Source of the DNA: Coturnix japonica | Lineage: Eukaryota > Chordata > Aves > Galliformes > Phasianidae | Length of the DNA: 64,000 nt | Reading direction: 5' to 3' | Assembly (NCBI RefSeq): GCF_001577835.2 | Contig: NC_029541.1 | Span: 3,777,141 to 3,841,140, forward strand | Shown here: positions 27,290 through 56,131 of the stretch, piece after piece | Numbering within the stretch: the stretch's first letter is position 1 | Layout of the letters: every line of letters starts with the position of its first letter | Position numbers and translations under genes: made by a program | Notes under the pieces: model-generated | Told to the model about the DNA's origin: nothing | Database searches by the model: none | The model's input: the letters and a program-made list of their open reading frames with translations, nothing else

Positions 27290-28090
27290 ACACCCCGTTG
27301 GAGCTCTGTGTCCCCATCCCACCCCGTTGGAGCCCGGTACCCGCAGCCCGGCCCGTCCCATCCCGTCTCAGCCCGTGGCTCCTCCCGGCCGCTCCGCCCC
27401 CTTCCTTTGCTCGGCGCTCTGCCCGCCCCGCTCTGTGCTCGGCTGCCTCAGTCTGGCGCCAGCGGCCTTGGGGCCCGGAGCGGCGGGAGCGCTGTGGCGG
27501 TGGCGGCGTCGCTCGGGCCCGGCCGGGCGGAGGTGGCGGCGGAGACGGCGCGGAGCTGGGGGAGCCCGGCCGTGCCGTGAGGGCGAGGCGGAGCCTGGCG
27601 GCGGCGGAGCGGCCTGGGGGCTCCCCCCGGCGTGCGCGGGCCGAGCGGGCCGGGCCGGCGGCCGCGGCGGGGCTATGATGAGCCCGCTGCGGGGCTCCGC
27701 ACCCCCGCGTGTCCCACAGGCAGCTTCGGCCCGAGGCTGAGAACCACACACCGGCGGTGAGTGCAGCGGGGAGCCGGGGGGAGGGCTCGGGCCTGTGGCG
27801 GGCGGCAGCGCGGGGCCTCGCCGCTCGGCTGGGCCTGGTGTGGGCGGCCGCGCCCCGAGCGGGCGGGCGGGCAGAGCGGGCCGGAGCGCGGCGCTCCTGG
27901 CAACGGGCGCTGTGTGCAACGCAACGCAACGCAACGCGGCGTTCCGGCTCCAGCACGGCGCTGAGTTGGGCTGTGCCGGGTCGGGCTCCATTTGGCTCCG
28001 CTGTGGCCGTTAGGGAGGGAAACGGAAACAAACGAAGTATCCGAGCACCCCGCGCCTCCCGCCTGCGTGCCGGGTTCCGTGTTCCTGCTG
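27290..28090 (+). promoter_or_regulatory. HIPK1 CpG-island promoter and non-coding exon 1
   Basis: Extremely CpG-rich sequence starts near 27290. A good donor, CCGGCG|GTGAGT, at 27756/27757 would end a 5' non-coding exon, which joins an acceptor CTCAG at 28330 two bases before the HIPK1 ATG, as in mammals. The transcription start cannot be fixed from sequence. A (CAACG)4 pentamer run lies in the intron at 27917-27936. Confidence 0.75.
27675..27740 (+). other. Possible uORF in HIPK1 5'UTR
   Basis: Tandem ATG codons at 27675 and 27678 open a 21-codon frame (MMSPLRGSAPPRVPQAASARG) that stops at 27738-27740, 16 bp before the predicted exon 1 donor. It would be translated only if transcription starts upstream of it. 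It does not overlap the main start. Confidence 0.45.
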
Positions 28091-28290
28091 TGCTGCCCCG
28101 TCATGCGCCCCGTGCTGCTCAGCCTTAGGGATGTGGAGCACCGAGCTCTGTGCGTGTTGTGCTGCCGGCATGGAGGTAACGCGGTGCTGTTGTGTGCTAT
28201 GAGGGTGCCTTAGCAATGGGTGGTTGCACACATGGCTTCCCCAGGCTTTGGTGGTGCTCAGGGAGATCCTCAGCATGTTTCTGGTTCTGA

Positions 28291-45474
<17,184 letters not shown>

Positions 45475-46594
45475 TTCTTGGTAGAGCAATTCCTGTCCTG
45501 CAACAGGCTGGAGCAATTGGAGAAAGATTTCAGGTGAATCTTTACCTGGTAACAACTGCCTGCTTTTCGTTTCTCCCTTCTCTGGTTGTGTGTTGTTCAA
45601 AGATGTCTCTAGTGAGCTGAGTCACTAACCGAGCAGCATGCTTTGTTACCAGTGCAAGGGTCACTAATTAAGTTTTACAAATTTTACTTACTTTTTATAG
45701 ATGCTTTTAAAAGTTCATGGTCACCTTTATTTAAAATCATTCTGTTGTGCTAATGGAAAGAGGAGGGAAGATAAGCGTCTCGGATGCCAGATCCTGATGA
45801 TTTTTTTTAACTTGTATAATTGAAACAAGAAGATGAGCAGATGATTTTTCAGCAGCTTGCACAGATCCATATTGCCACTAAAACTGTAACACCCATTTAT
45901 CTCTTTGTGTTGCCAGGGCAGCTCTAACACCCAAACTGAGCGTTTTAACTTTTGTTCCCTATTTCACTTTAACAACTCGCTGGTTTTGAGAAGCCATCAC
46001 ATCTCTGTGTGTTTCTGTCCGAGGTTTTGTTTACATCTCTGCTTGGTTTGAAGTGCTGGGAGGGGCAGCTGCCTCGTCCTGGCCACATCATTTATTCAGG
46101 AATCAACAAGAACTCAACAGGAGCCCTGGAATCTCTTTTGCTTTCCTGCAAATTCTTTGTTTCCATAACGCAGCTGAATTATTAGTGCATTCGTTGGAGA
46201 ATCCCTTTAGGTTTTTCGAGGTCACACTGTGTAACAGAACTCAACGCCTTCACGAGGATGCTGAAATCTTCAGTTGAGAATGAATTGTGCCACACTGCTC
46301 TAACATTTGCATCCTGCAGCGTTAGGAGCTGGCCCAATAGCAGAGCTGGATGCCTTCACCGAAGCGCAGGGCTTTTTGATTCTGGTTATATATATATTAT
46401 TTTTCCTTCATGTTTTTCTTCACGTGATTCATTTCCGAGGGAGTTGAACCATTAGAAATGCAATGAAACATCACTGTCTTGGTGTGTGTACAGCTTTTTA
46501 TACTCCTGTGGCCATATCCTCCTGGATATGCCGCCAGCTTCCTTAAAGCGCTCTTACGAAGACTCGTATACAGGACGTGCATGTAGGAATTGCA

Positions 46595-46650
46595 TAAAAA
46601 AAAAGAGGAAAAAAAAAAGAGGAAAAAAAGAAAAGAAAAAAAAAAAAGAA
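46595..46650 (+). repeat. A-rich polypurine tract
   Basis: A 56-bp run of only A and G, mostly A, in the HIPK1 3'UTR. It would be prone to internal oligo-dT priming, so cDNA ends mapped here need caution. Confidence 0.95.
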
Positions 46651-49373
46651 TCCAGATTTTAAAGTTTATTACTGAATTTAAAACTATTTTAGAAGTTTTG
46701 TATTGGTGGTGTTTTAATATTTTACAGAAAATGAAATATGTACATATTGATTAGAAGAATTATAACAAGCAAAACTTCCTGCTAACCCCAAACGTTCTGT
46801 CTTTGTAATCAAGATGTGTAGTGATGATACTTGAACTCTGTACTTAGTGTTTGTCTGACTCTTAAAACGTCCCTGGGGATGGAGTTTGATGTATCCTTTG
46901 TATTTAAACCAAAATGAATTGATTCGTGTCGGAATGTATGTGATATAATGCAATGGTTAGAGCTCATCACTGTAGCACTGAGAGAGGAGTAGAGCTTCAC
47001 GAGAGGAAAGGATACTTTCAGATTTGTTTTGCACAGGTATGTGTGATGAAGAGTTGTTTGGTGTGTCCCCTTATTGTAGTGCCTTAAATGATGATGTAGT
47101 GTGAATAGAGTTTACAGTGAGCTTGCCTTATGAGGGACCAGCAAGCCCCCGTCGAATTGAAGCAATTCACTACGCTTCCCACAGCAAGAACAGCGGTCTG
47201 TTGCATAGGTGCATTGTTCTCAGTTCTAATGCTGTCATAAAAAGCAACCTTTTAGTTGGAGTGAAGCGATGTTCCCTTACAGCTGTTCCTGGCAATGGCA
47301 CACGTCCTGTTAGCTGTCTGTCGGTGCATTTCGAATAGGGTAGTGCTGGGAATGCATTGGAATGTTTAGTCTCATCTTGCGGAAGTGATTAAATATGTGC
47401 AATCACTTTTTAGTAGATTAGTATGGCGTTACCTTCCCCCACGTTAATAGTAGACATTTCCTGTAAAAATATTGCTAGCTTGGTGATAGGATATTTATAC
47501 CAAAGAGAGCCTGCTGTAAAGCACATAATACCATTAAGAAGTTTTCTAATGCTGCTGCTAATGTGGAGTTGTTGGGAAGGTGTCAGCTGTGTGCCAGTCA
47601 GTGTGCAGGGCAAATCCAACCGTGCTTCGTTTCCTTGGGTCTCTGGTGCCAGGAATTGTTGCTCATCTCTATGGGCAGACCGGGGCTGTCCGGGTGGAAG
47701 CCAGGCTGGCTCGGGCAGCAGCGTTACGCAGCAATAAGAGGTTTTTGGTAACCTTGAATCCCAGTTAGAGCCCGTCCCAGTGGAAGACGGTCCGGTTCTC
47801 AGACAGTGCAAAAATGAACTTCTGGAATTCTGTGTGATTGATAGAAGGAAGCCTGGGCTGACCTGCCACTGACGAACCATTGAGGTTTGGTGCCTCTTTC
47901 AGCAGAGGGCTGAAGGACTTGAGAACTGGACGGTAGCATTAGTGCCCGTGTTTGGTGTGTTTGTAGTCAGAGCACTTCTGTAGCTGTGAGGATACCCAAC
48001 AGGTCGTGCTGTTTTACATCACTGGTGTCAATAACGCTCTTTGTTGCCGTAAGCACTTTCTCGTTTCCGTATCACGTTGCTTGTTTGCAATACTTCCCTT
48101 CAGATACCTCCTGGGTACAGAGTTGTGCCTTTCTATCAAAGGCAAAGTTGCAACTCGTGTGTTTCAGGACAGCCTGATGTCCTGTACATGAATAGGAAAT
48201 GTTGGCTATGAAGTCCAAATTGGAAAAACAAATAGACCAGCAGCAAAACGTGCTGGAATTTGGGTGCAACCCTCCCACACCCCCTAAAAAAAAGCAGGTG
48301 AAAATGGCCATTAGGATGAATCAGATGCGCTCACAGAGCACGCTGCCATCTCCTGCACTGTCCGTGTTTCCAAAAGCATTGGAACGAAGCAGACGAGATG
48401 GGAATTGACATTGGAAGGATGAAACCTGCTCTGTTCCAAAGGAGCCTGAGGCTCCTCTGGTGGCAGACACAGGACACTGAGCTGCTCTGAGCCCAGGAAG
48501 GAGCTGCATCCCTCCTGTCCAGCTTTGCCATTACTTTCAATAACCAACTGTCTCTGTTTCAGAGCTGCTACAGCCATTGCAGATAAATGCTCTCTGGGTC
48601 GAAATCAGAGTCCTCTTTAATTTCCTTTAAACCCATTTTGGGGTTCTATTGGCTCTAACCATGGTCCCACCGGGGTCCCTCAGAGCTGTTCCTATGGGTG
48701 ATCTGCACTCACAGCCCTGACAGCCTCCCTGCTTAGCGCCTAATTGACGGGATGCAGTCATTAACCTCTGACTCAGCGATTCCTTTTAGTACATTGAACT
48801 CAATTGCTTCTAAATGACCGGATTGGCACAGCCCTGCTTCCTTTTATTTAAAGTTCTGAATGGTGCCGCATGTCCACATGGTTGTTTGTTGCTAAACTTT
48901 ATATAAACGTGTGATTTCAGATTCAGCTTGGAATATATCTATCTCACTACATGTAGCAGTACATTATATGTAATGTTAGTATTTCTGCTTGGATCCTTGA
49001 TATTGCAATGGAATTCCTCCTTTACTAAATGTATTTGATATGCGATAGTTACTGTGTACGATTTACCTTTCTTTTCTGGTTGTGCTCTTCCTTTCTACAA
49101 GCCGGTAGGTGCAGGTAGTTCCTGACATTACTGATCTATGTTTGTAATGCTGATGTACTTGGGGGGATCGGGGAGGGGGGGGCTGTAAAAATCATTTTAA
49201 CAAAAAAGAAATAGCTATTTAAAAATTTAATACTAACTATATGGGAGAAGGGTCCATTGTGAAAACATAGTTTATCTTTGGATTCAATGTTTGTCTTTGG
49301 TTTTACAAAGTAGCTCGTATTTTAAGTATTTTCTACATAATATGGTAAAGATGTAGAACAATGGCAATGCATC

Positions 49374-49379
49374 AATAAA
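49374..49379 (+). terminator. HIPK1 poly(A) signal
   Basis: A canonical AATAAA with T/GT-rich sequence about 20-60 bp downstream. Only 215 bp separate it from the OLFML3 ATG. Confidence 0.75.
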
Positions 49380-49399
49380 AAGGGTTAATTTTCTGTACT

Positions 49400-49594
49400 C
49401 GATCCCTGGGCTCTCTCGGTCTCTCGGTTGGGGCTCAGCGCCGCCGGGGGGAGCCCGGGATGCTGCGGAGCTGCCGGAGTTAAAGCTCCCGGGGCCGCCT
49501 CTGGTCTCTGCCCCTGATCCATCTGGATTCAATAAGGGCTGCGAGCATTCCTGAGCGCTGAGCTGCTTCCTCGCTGCCGCACACTCCGTCGGCC
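49400..49594 (+). promoter_or_regulatory. OLFML3 promoter and 5'UTR interval
   Basis: A 195-bp GC-rich gap between the HIPK1 end and the OLFML3 start codon. It must contain the OLFML3 5'UTR and core promoter unless these overlap the HIPK1 3'UTR. A CATTCC motif (MCAT/TEAD-like) lies at 49546-49551. No clear TATA box. Confidence 0.55.
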
Positions 49595-51051
49595 ATGGGG
49601 CCCTGTTGCTGCCTGCTCCTCCTGCCGCTCCTCGCCGGGGCACAGCAGCAGCAGTTCATGGAGTACGTGGAGCGGAGGCTGGCACTGCTGGAGGTACGGC
49701 CTGGGGGGTGATGGGGAGCGGGGCGATGCGGGATGGGGCTGCGGGGTGTGGGGTGCTCTGTGACCCCTTGGCCGTAACAGGAGAGGATCGCGCAGTGGCA
49801 CGATCAGAGCAGCCGCTACTCCACGGAGCTGCGGGACTTCAAGAACCAGGTGCTGGGCATGTTGGAGACGGCAGAGAAGGAGCGCGAGGCGCTGCGGGCA
49901 GAGGCGGAGGGTGCTGCGGCGCGGGTGGATCGCCTGGAGAGAGAGGTGGACTACCTGGAAACGCAGAACCCCGCACCGCCATGCGTGGAGGTGGACGAGG
50001 TACTGGTGGAGAAGCAGGCGGCCACGGCCAAGCAGAGGAAGAATGAGAAGTACAACAAGCTGACGGGTGAGCTTGGTGGGCTGCCGTGGGCTCAGAGCAT
50101 GTCTTGGGTGGGATGGGGTTGGGATATCCCTATAGGGGCTTCTGGGTGCTGCTGGGGAAGGCAGCAGTGCTGGCCATAGGCAATATGGTGCATCCCCATA
50201 GAGCTGCCTGGGGCTGGGGGGAGGTGGGAGCTGCCCTCGGGCCCTGACTGCTGCCCCCCATCTCAGACTGCAGTGACACCATTGCGAGTGTCAGAGCCAT
50301 GAAGATCCTGAAGCGCTTTGGCAGCTCCGCGGGGCTGTGGACCAAGGATGCTGCAGGGAGCTCTGAGAAGATCTACGTCTTCGACGGCACCGCCAACGAC
50401 ACGGTGTTCGTCTTCCCCCGCATGCGGGAGTTCACGCTGTTCTCTGCCACGCGCCGCGCAGCCCGCATCAAGCTGCCCTACCCCTGGGTGGGCACCGGGC
50501 ACCTGGTCTATGGCGGGTTCCTCTACTACATCCGCCAGCAGGGCCCCTTCCAGGTGATCAAGTTCGACCTGGCCAACAAGACGGTGGTGGACAGCTCAGT
50601 GTTCCCGGCCGAGGAGCAGATCCCCGTCTTTGGGCTCTCCCCATTCACATACATCGAGCTGGCGGCGGATGAAGAGGGGCTGTGGGCCATCTACGCCACC
50701 AAGGAGAACGAGAAGAACATCTGCCTGGCCAAGCTGGACCCCGACTCTCTGGACATCGAGCAGATGTGGGACACGCCGTGCCCGAGGGAGAACGCAGAGG
50801 GCGCCTTCGTGGTGTGCGGGGCCCTGCATGTGGCCTACAACACCCGCCTGCCCAGCCGCTCCCGCGTGCAGTGCGTCTTCGACGTCAGTGGGACGCTGCC
50901 CCCCGAGGAAGCCTCCCTCGTGTACTTCCCCAAGCGCTACGGCTCCCACTCCAGCATGAAGTACAGCCCCCGCGAGAGGCAGGTCTACGCCTGGGATGAC
51001 GGCTACCAGATCATCTACCGCATGGAAATGAAGAAGAAGCTGGAGGTCTGA
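49595..51051 (+). CDS. OLFML3: OLFML3, secreted olfactomedin-like 3, complete
   Basis: Secreted glycoprotein of the olfactomedin family. Its Xenopus ortholog ONT1 tunes dorsoventral BMP signalling by scaffolding Chordin breakdown; in mammals it is matrix-associated and pro-angiogenic. Exons: 49595..49693, 49781..50066, 50267..51051, giving 1170 bp or 389 aa (human 406). A signal peptide (MGPCCCLLLLPLLAGA) opens the protein. Residues about 20-95 form a charged coiled coil (MEYVERRLALLEERI, then VDRLEREVDYLETQNPA). Exon 3 encodes the olfactomedin domain, from the conserved DC near residue 129 to YAWDDGYQIIYRMEM. Potential N-glycosylation sites are NDT and NKT. It is about 17 residues shorter than human, chiefly because the Gly/Arg-rich loop after GGFLYY is missing. 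GC-rich codon use matches the local CpG island. Confidence 0.95.
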
Positions 51052-51109
51052 AGGGCCCCTGCCAAAGTCTGGACTGATGGAATGAGGTTTTCTACTCTGT
51101 GATGCAATG

Positions 51110-51115
51110 AATAAA
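51110..51115 (+). terminator. OLFML3 poly(A) signal
   Basis: AATAAA lies 58 bp past the stop, followed by GT-rich sequence. This implies an exceptionally short 3'UTR of about 75-85 bp. Confidence 0.8.
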
Positions 51116-52269
51116 TGCTATGCAGCACGCTGCAGCCGCCTGCTTGCTGGGAGTGTGGGGCACTGGGGGCTGGAGTAGTGAGCCCTGTGCTGCACTGAGC
51201 TGCCCCAAAATGCCTTTCCTGGAGGGTCCCTGAAGCTGTGAGTGCTGGGTTTGGGCTGTGGGCTGGGCAGGGCTCTGGGCAGAGGGTGGGCTGGAGTTGG
51301 GCAGCTCCTGCTGCAGTGAGAGCACCTCTGGGCATGGCTGTGGCATGCCATGAGCAAAGCTGTGAGCAAACAGCATGATCCCTTAATCCAAAAAGACAAC
51401 TGGAGGTTCTGCTCACATGCTGGCGAGGCCTCCAGCCGGCACCAGATGTTCCTCATTTTCTAAGCTCGCGTCTAACAAAGTGCAGTTGTCTTCCCTTCGC
51501 AGTGTTGGCAGACCCGTTCTATAATACCCCGTTCCCTGAGCCCCCTCCATCCCTCAGGACAGTGCATTCCACATGGCACCGCCTGAGACCCACAGTGTGG
51601 GGGCAGCTGGGGGCCACAGCCAATATGAACTGGGGGGGAATGGACCCAGAAGGGCCCTGAGCATGAGGACGTGGCCTCAGCAGCCCCAGCTGGAGGCAGA
51701 AAACCAGCAGATCCTCACACTCCACATGCACCTCTCCCTTTGGGGATGGAGGGTTGGGCTGGGGGTGACACCAATCCTCCACAGCCTGGTTCATTCCTGT
51801 CACAGTTCCTTCAGGTACCTGAGGATGCAGAGTTTGAATATGGGGTATCAGCGTGTTTTGTCCACAACAGGAATCAGCTCTGGACACAAATGCTTGTGCA
51901 AAGCCTGAGCTGCTCTGGCCATTAAGGATCAGTCCTATCAGTCCTGTGGGGCTGCAGCTGGGGGTGGGTCTGGCCCTGAGGTCCCCATGTAGGATGCTGT
52001 GCTGCCACCCGCAGCTGACCTGATTGCTACACGGAGCTCTTCTGTCTGCTAATGAAATATCTTCTGCTTCCTTCAGAAAAAATGTTTAAATACACACTTT
52101 GAATGAGTGTAATTGGATGGCGCAGAAAGTTCAACGCAGTGCAAGTCAAGCGGAGAAATTATCCAAGGATGAAGAGCTCTGTGCACTGTCAGGTTAATTC
52201 ACAGCCCTTCTCACAATCGATAACTGCAGTAACAAATGTGATGTTCAGAAGTCGTCTGGTGGTAAATAA

Positions 52270-52338
52270 TGGTGGGGATGGTGTTGATGGGTGACGGGGT
52301 GATCCTGGAGGTCTTCTCCAGCCTTAATGATCCTGTGC
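52270..52338 (+). mobile_element. Degenerate CR1 3' end
   Basis: GATGGGTGACGGGGTGATCC followed by TGGAGGTCTTCTCCAGCCTT and AATGATCCTGTG matches the closing portion of CR1, diverged. Plus orientation, intergenic. Confidence 0.55.
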
Positions 52339-55300
52339 TTCCATCCTAATCATTTCTTTAGCATGAATTAGAGCTGATGGAGCAGCGATGGTTCCACACC
52401 AGGAATAACCTGGATGGTTTTTCTCTCTGCTTTGGTGGCCATGGCTGCTGGGTCCCCATCTCTGTGAGCACAGTGTTAATTACCCTGCTATAGGGGATGG
52501 GAGATGCACTGCTGTGCCCTCACATCCCTGCTCCCCTTGACTCCGCAGCTCCTCGTGCCTTAATTGCCAAGTATATTATCTCCTTAAAGAAGCCTCTGTA
52601 TAAGTAATAATCCCCTTCATCTCCCTCCTCTCAAGAAAAAAAGCTTCCCTTTGGAAGGCGATCTGATAAAGTAAATTGAGAAGTTAAAGTGAGGATGGAG
52701 AAAGCAAGATCTCCCGTGGCTAATTCCTTCCTCTGTCTCATTTCTGAGCCTTTTCTGTCTCATCCTCAGCCTTTTTTCTTGCTCTTTCTCGGTGGAGTGA
52801 AATAGTTCTGCAATAGGAAACTGAAATTAAAAGCGGGCAACTCAGAGGAGTGAGTTACAAAGATGCCATTGTACTGCAGCAAGAAGGGGAGCAGCCTCTC
52901 CAACCAGCACCCTCCTAATGGCTGCCTGGCGTGTGGAACCACAGCTCTGGGATCCCAGAGGTATTTCTGCCCATACAAGAGTCTGACCCACATGTTGGGG
53001 CGATGCTGCAGCTGGGGGGGGTCTGTGGGAGGGTAATGAAGAGGCAGCAGCTGCTTGTTGTGATGTGCAATAAGCAAAAACGGGTTGAAAATCAGATCTT
53101 TGTATTCAGAGGTTTCAGCCCGAGGAGCTGTGTGTGCAGTGCACCTTTCCAGCCTTTCCTGGACAGTTTCAGGCTCTAATGGAGCTTGCTGTCATTTCAG
53201 TACTTTGATCACCCCACATCCATCGCTCCCGGCCATGCTGTCAGGTTTGGGGCTGCTCAGGAGGCCCCATAGGCAGTCGCCCGTCCCGAGGGCTTTGTGC
53301 ATCCTCAGCTGTAGGGAACGAGTCTTTTAATGGCACTGTCAGCTCTGTTCTGCTGCTGGGAGCTCTCACTTCAGGCCAAGGAAACCAAAAAAGCCACAGT
53401 GATCAGGTCTGGCCCAGTCCGAAGGCTGCACAGTGCAGCTGCCCCAGCTCTTATCCCACCCAGGGCACTGCTTGGGCACAGAGGGGAAGGGCTTGCCAGG
53501 TTTTAGCTCCCATAGACACCCTACAACCCAAAGAGCCCCTAACCAGACTCAGCCCCTGGCTGTGCTGTGCTTGGGGGGCTCACACACCCTATGGGGACAT
53601 GGCAGCACACAGCCCACTGCTGCCAAACTATTTGCTCTTGTTTTGTGCTCGTCATTCTCTCACGCCCAATTCCACATCCCAAAAAGAAGCTTTGAGTTTG
53701 AACTTCTGTGCTTTTATGGCAGGAAATAATGAGGACGGGCCCTGCAGCACCAGGTGGGCTCAGAGACCCCCCCGCTCCCCACCCAGCTCCCACCCAGATC
53801 TCTGCAGTTATTGCTGATGATGTGGCTGCCCTCATCTTGGCTTTGGGGCAGACAGTTTCCATGGCAATGGAATATGCTGTAGGATTTGCATCGAGCCATT
53901 CATGCCACCGTGCTTTATTGGCTTTAATGAACTGCCATCCTCACAGCAGCCAGCTCGGGGTCTTTGAAATGGATGTGCTGTAAATTCCTTACTTTTAATT
54001 ACAGCTGCCATGAGAACATCGTATACACAATTGTGCTTGCATGGCTGTATTAAAATATATGTAAAATAGAGGGAAAAAAAACCCAAAGCAAAGCATTTAT
54101 TGGACATGCAGTGACATTGCCACTGGCTGCAGTGGTGCCGGTGACCAAGCAAAGCCATTGGGGACATCCCTGGCTCCAGGACCTTGTGCATCCACAGAGA
54201 ACCAAAGCCTGTTCTCCCAGGCTCACCTGCAGCTCTGGTCTCTGCATTATCTTTACTCCTGAAACATGAAGGATTGATCTCCTTTCTTTTCTTTTTCCCC
54301 CTGTGGAGACACGAAGAAGATAAACCCCAGCACAAAAGGGAAAGCTGTGACCCCATGCCCTGGGTCCTGGGTCCCTGCCAGCCCTACAGGATGTTCCCCT
54401 CCATGTGCCCCAGCTGTGCAAGCAGAGATCAGAGGCTGAAAGCTGCTGTGTTTGCATCTGGGAATGATGACTTCATAATAACAACAGAGCTGCTGGGCCC
54501 CAGAGGTCATTCTGTACTGATGTATGCAGCCCTAATGCCAGAAGAAATGATCAGTGCCCCATTGGGAAACCCCTGGTTAAGTGAGAAGCCCATGAGAGAG
54601 ATGAGTAAGATGGCAAATGAGGAAGAAAGGAAAGAGAAGTAAGCCATGCTTCTCTCAAACAGGCTGTAGTCACTGCTGGGCTGTGCAGAGCTGCTCAGCC
54701 CCAACTCCATACCCTTGCCATGAGCAGTCCAGCATCGTGTCACCCCATGCCCCCACCATGAGAGCAGCAGTAATTACATGTCAGGCCTTGCTGCGCTGCC
54801 TCTTGCTTTCCCTGCAAGCCTGTCATCGTTCTGCAAATCCAGAGACCACGAGACAGAAAACAGATTAAAAAAGAGCATTTAAGGACCACGTGGGAGTGCT
54901 GCTTTGTGTTCGCTTTGTTTGTGTTACTCAAAATAAAGCTTCCCCCTCACGGCTGCTCACAGTGACCAGTGCTGCCATCCCAGCCCACACTCCTGGCTGC
55001 TGCCATCACCTGTGGGTGGTCACCCCTCCCATAAGGGCACATCCCCATTGTGGTCCTCAACCCTGCAGTGGGTTATTACCATATAATTAAGAGAAGCTCT
55101 GAGAAAGAGAAGGAGCAATAAAGGCAGCTTTAATTCTGGGGTGTATCTTGTGCTGTCCTCAGAGCTCTAATCCTCCTGCAGATGAAAGGGAAATATCGGC
55201 ACTCGCACAGCGTGTCTACTTTCCATTGGTGTGACCAATCTTCTTGGGGCGGTGATGTGCACACAATGCTTTGATTATCCCCTCCCTGGGGACAAGGCTG

Positions 55301-56125
55301 AATCTCAGCACTGCAAACCCAAAGGCAGAGCTTAGAGCCAGCCAAGCGCGGGCGTTTTCGCTGCCTTGACATCCCGTTTTCCAGTGACAGCCAGCACTGA
55401 GCAGAAATTGATTCTCCGTGCAAAGCAAAGCTTAAAAATAGAAGCTCTGTGTCAAACCCCCACGCGTGTTTTGACTAAATCCGAGATAACAAGAAGAATG
55501 GATGAAAGGAGATTCTATGGAGAGCAGTGAAAACCAAGAGGCTGGGATTAAAGAAGAAAAAATAAGTGCGTGGGTTAATGCAGTTAATGAGTGCTGAGTG
55601 CCAGCCTGGTGCCCAGCTGGGATCGCAGCAGCTCATTCAGGGCACAGCTGCCACGTGCTGAGCTGGCTTTGGTCTGCAGACCTGCAGGAGCCACCTCCCA
55701 TTGGTGATGCTGGGCACCTGGGGTCTCCATCCAACACAGACCAAAGCTCAGGGCCAGCAGTCAGCCTTCAACTGTCTCTGCAGGCGGCTGGTTGGGCTGG
55801 TTAGGACTCTTTAAGGGTGAGATTCACCTGTGTATCTCCTTGTTAGAAGTCCTCAGTACTGGAAAACAGTTGCAGTTTTACCACTTCTTGTTTAAATGGG
55901 CCCAAAGCAGTTGGAGTTTTGAGGGTTGTTTGTTCTCCCATTATTATTTCTCATCAGAGCGAGTGCACAGATCGCCTCAGTTCAATGGAGATCTGCAGCA
56001 CCTGGAGGGGAACCAACCTGGGCTCTGTCATCACCCCTTCATTACCCCCAGCTGTGATCACTGCAGCCAGCTGAAACCTTTTTGCTGCCTTCATGAGACC
56101 AGTCAGGAGTTACAAATGAAACCAT

Positions 56126-56131
56126 TTTATT
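56126..56131 (-). terminator. Candidate SYT6 poly(A) signal
   Basis: On the minus strand this reads AATAAA in ACTCAATAAAATGG. It is the right strand for SYT6, but no terminal exon has been tied to it. Another minus-strand AATAAA is at about 54095. Confidence 0.3.

Larger units (their letters stand above)
45475..49400 (+). other. HIPK1 3' untranslated region
   Basis: About 3.9 kb follow the HIPK1 stop with no competing gene. The sequence is AT-rich with many ATTTA-type elements and ends at an AATAAA (49374-49379) in a context like the known long HIPK1 3'UTR. A purine tract of A runs broken by G lies at 46595-46650. ORFs in this stretch look incidental. Confidence 0.8.

Noticed and set aside
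27081-28031. 316-codon and overlapping ORFs antisense to HIPK1 exon 1
   Set aside because: They are Pro/Arg/Ala-rich translations of a CpG island, where stop codons are rare by composition.
46595-46650. A-rich tract as a poly(A) tail of a processed pseudogene
   Set aside because: The flanking sequence is continuous HIPK1 3'UTR and no inserted cDNA was seen.
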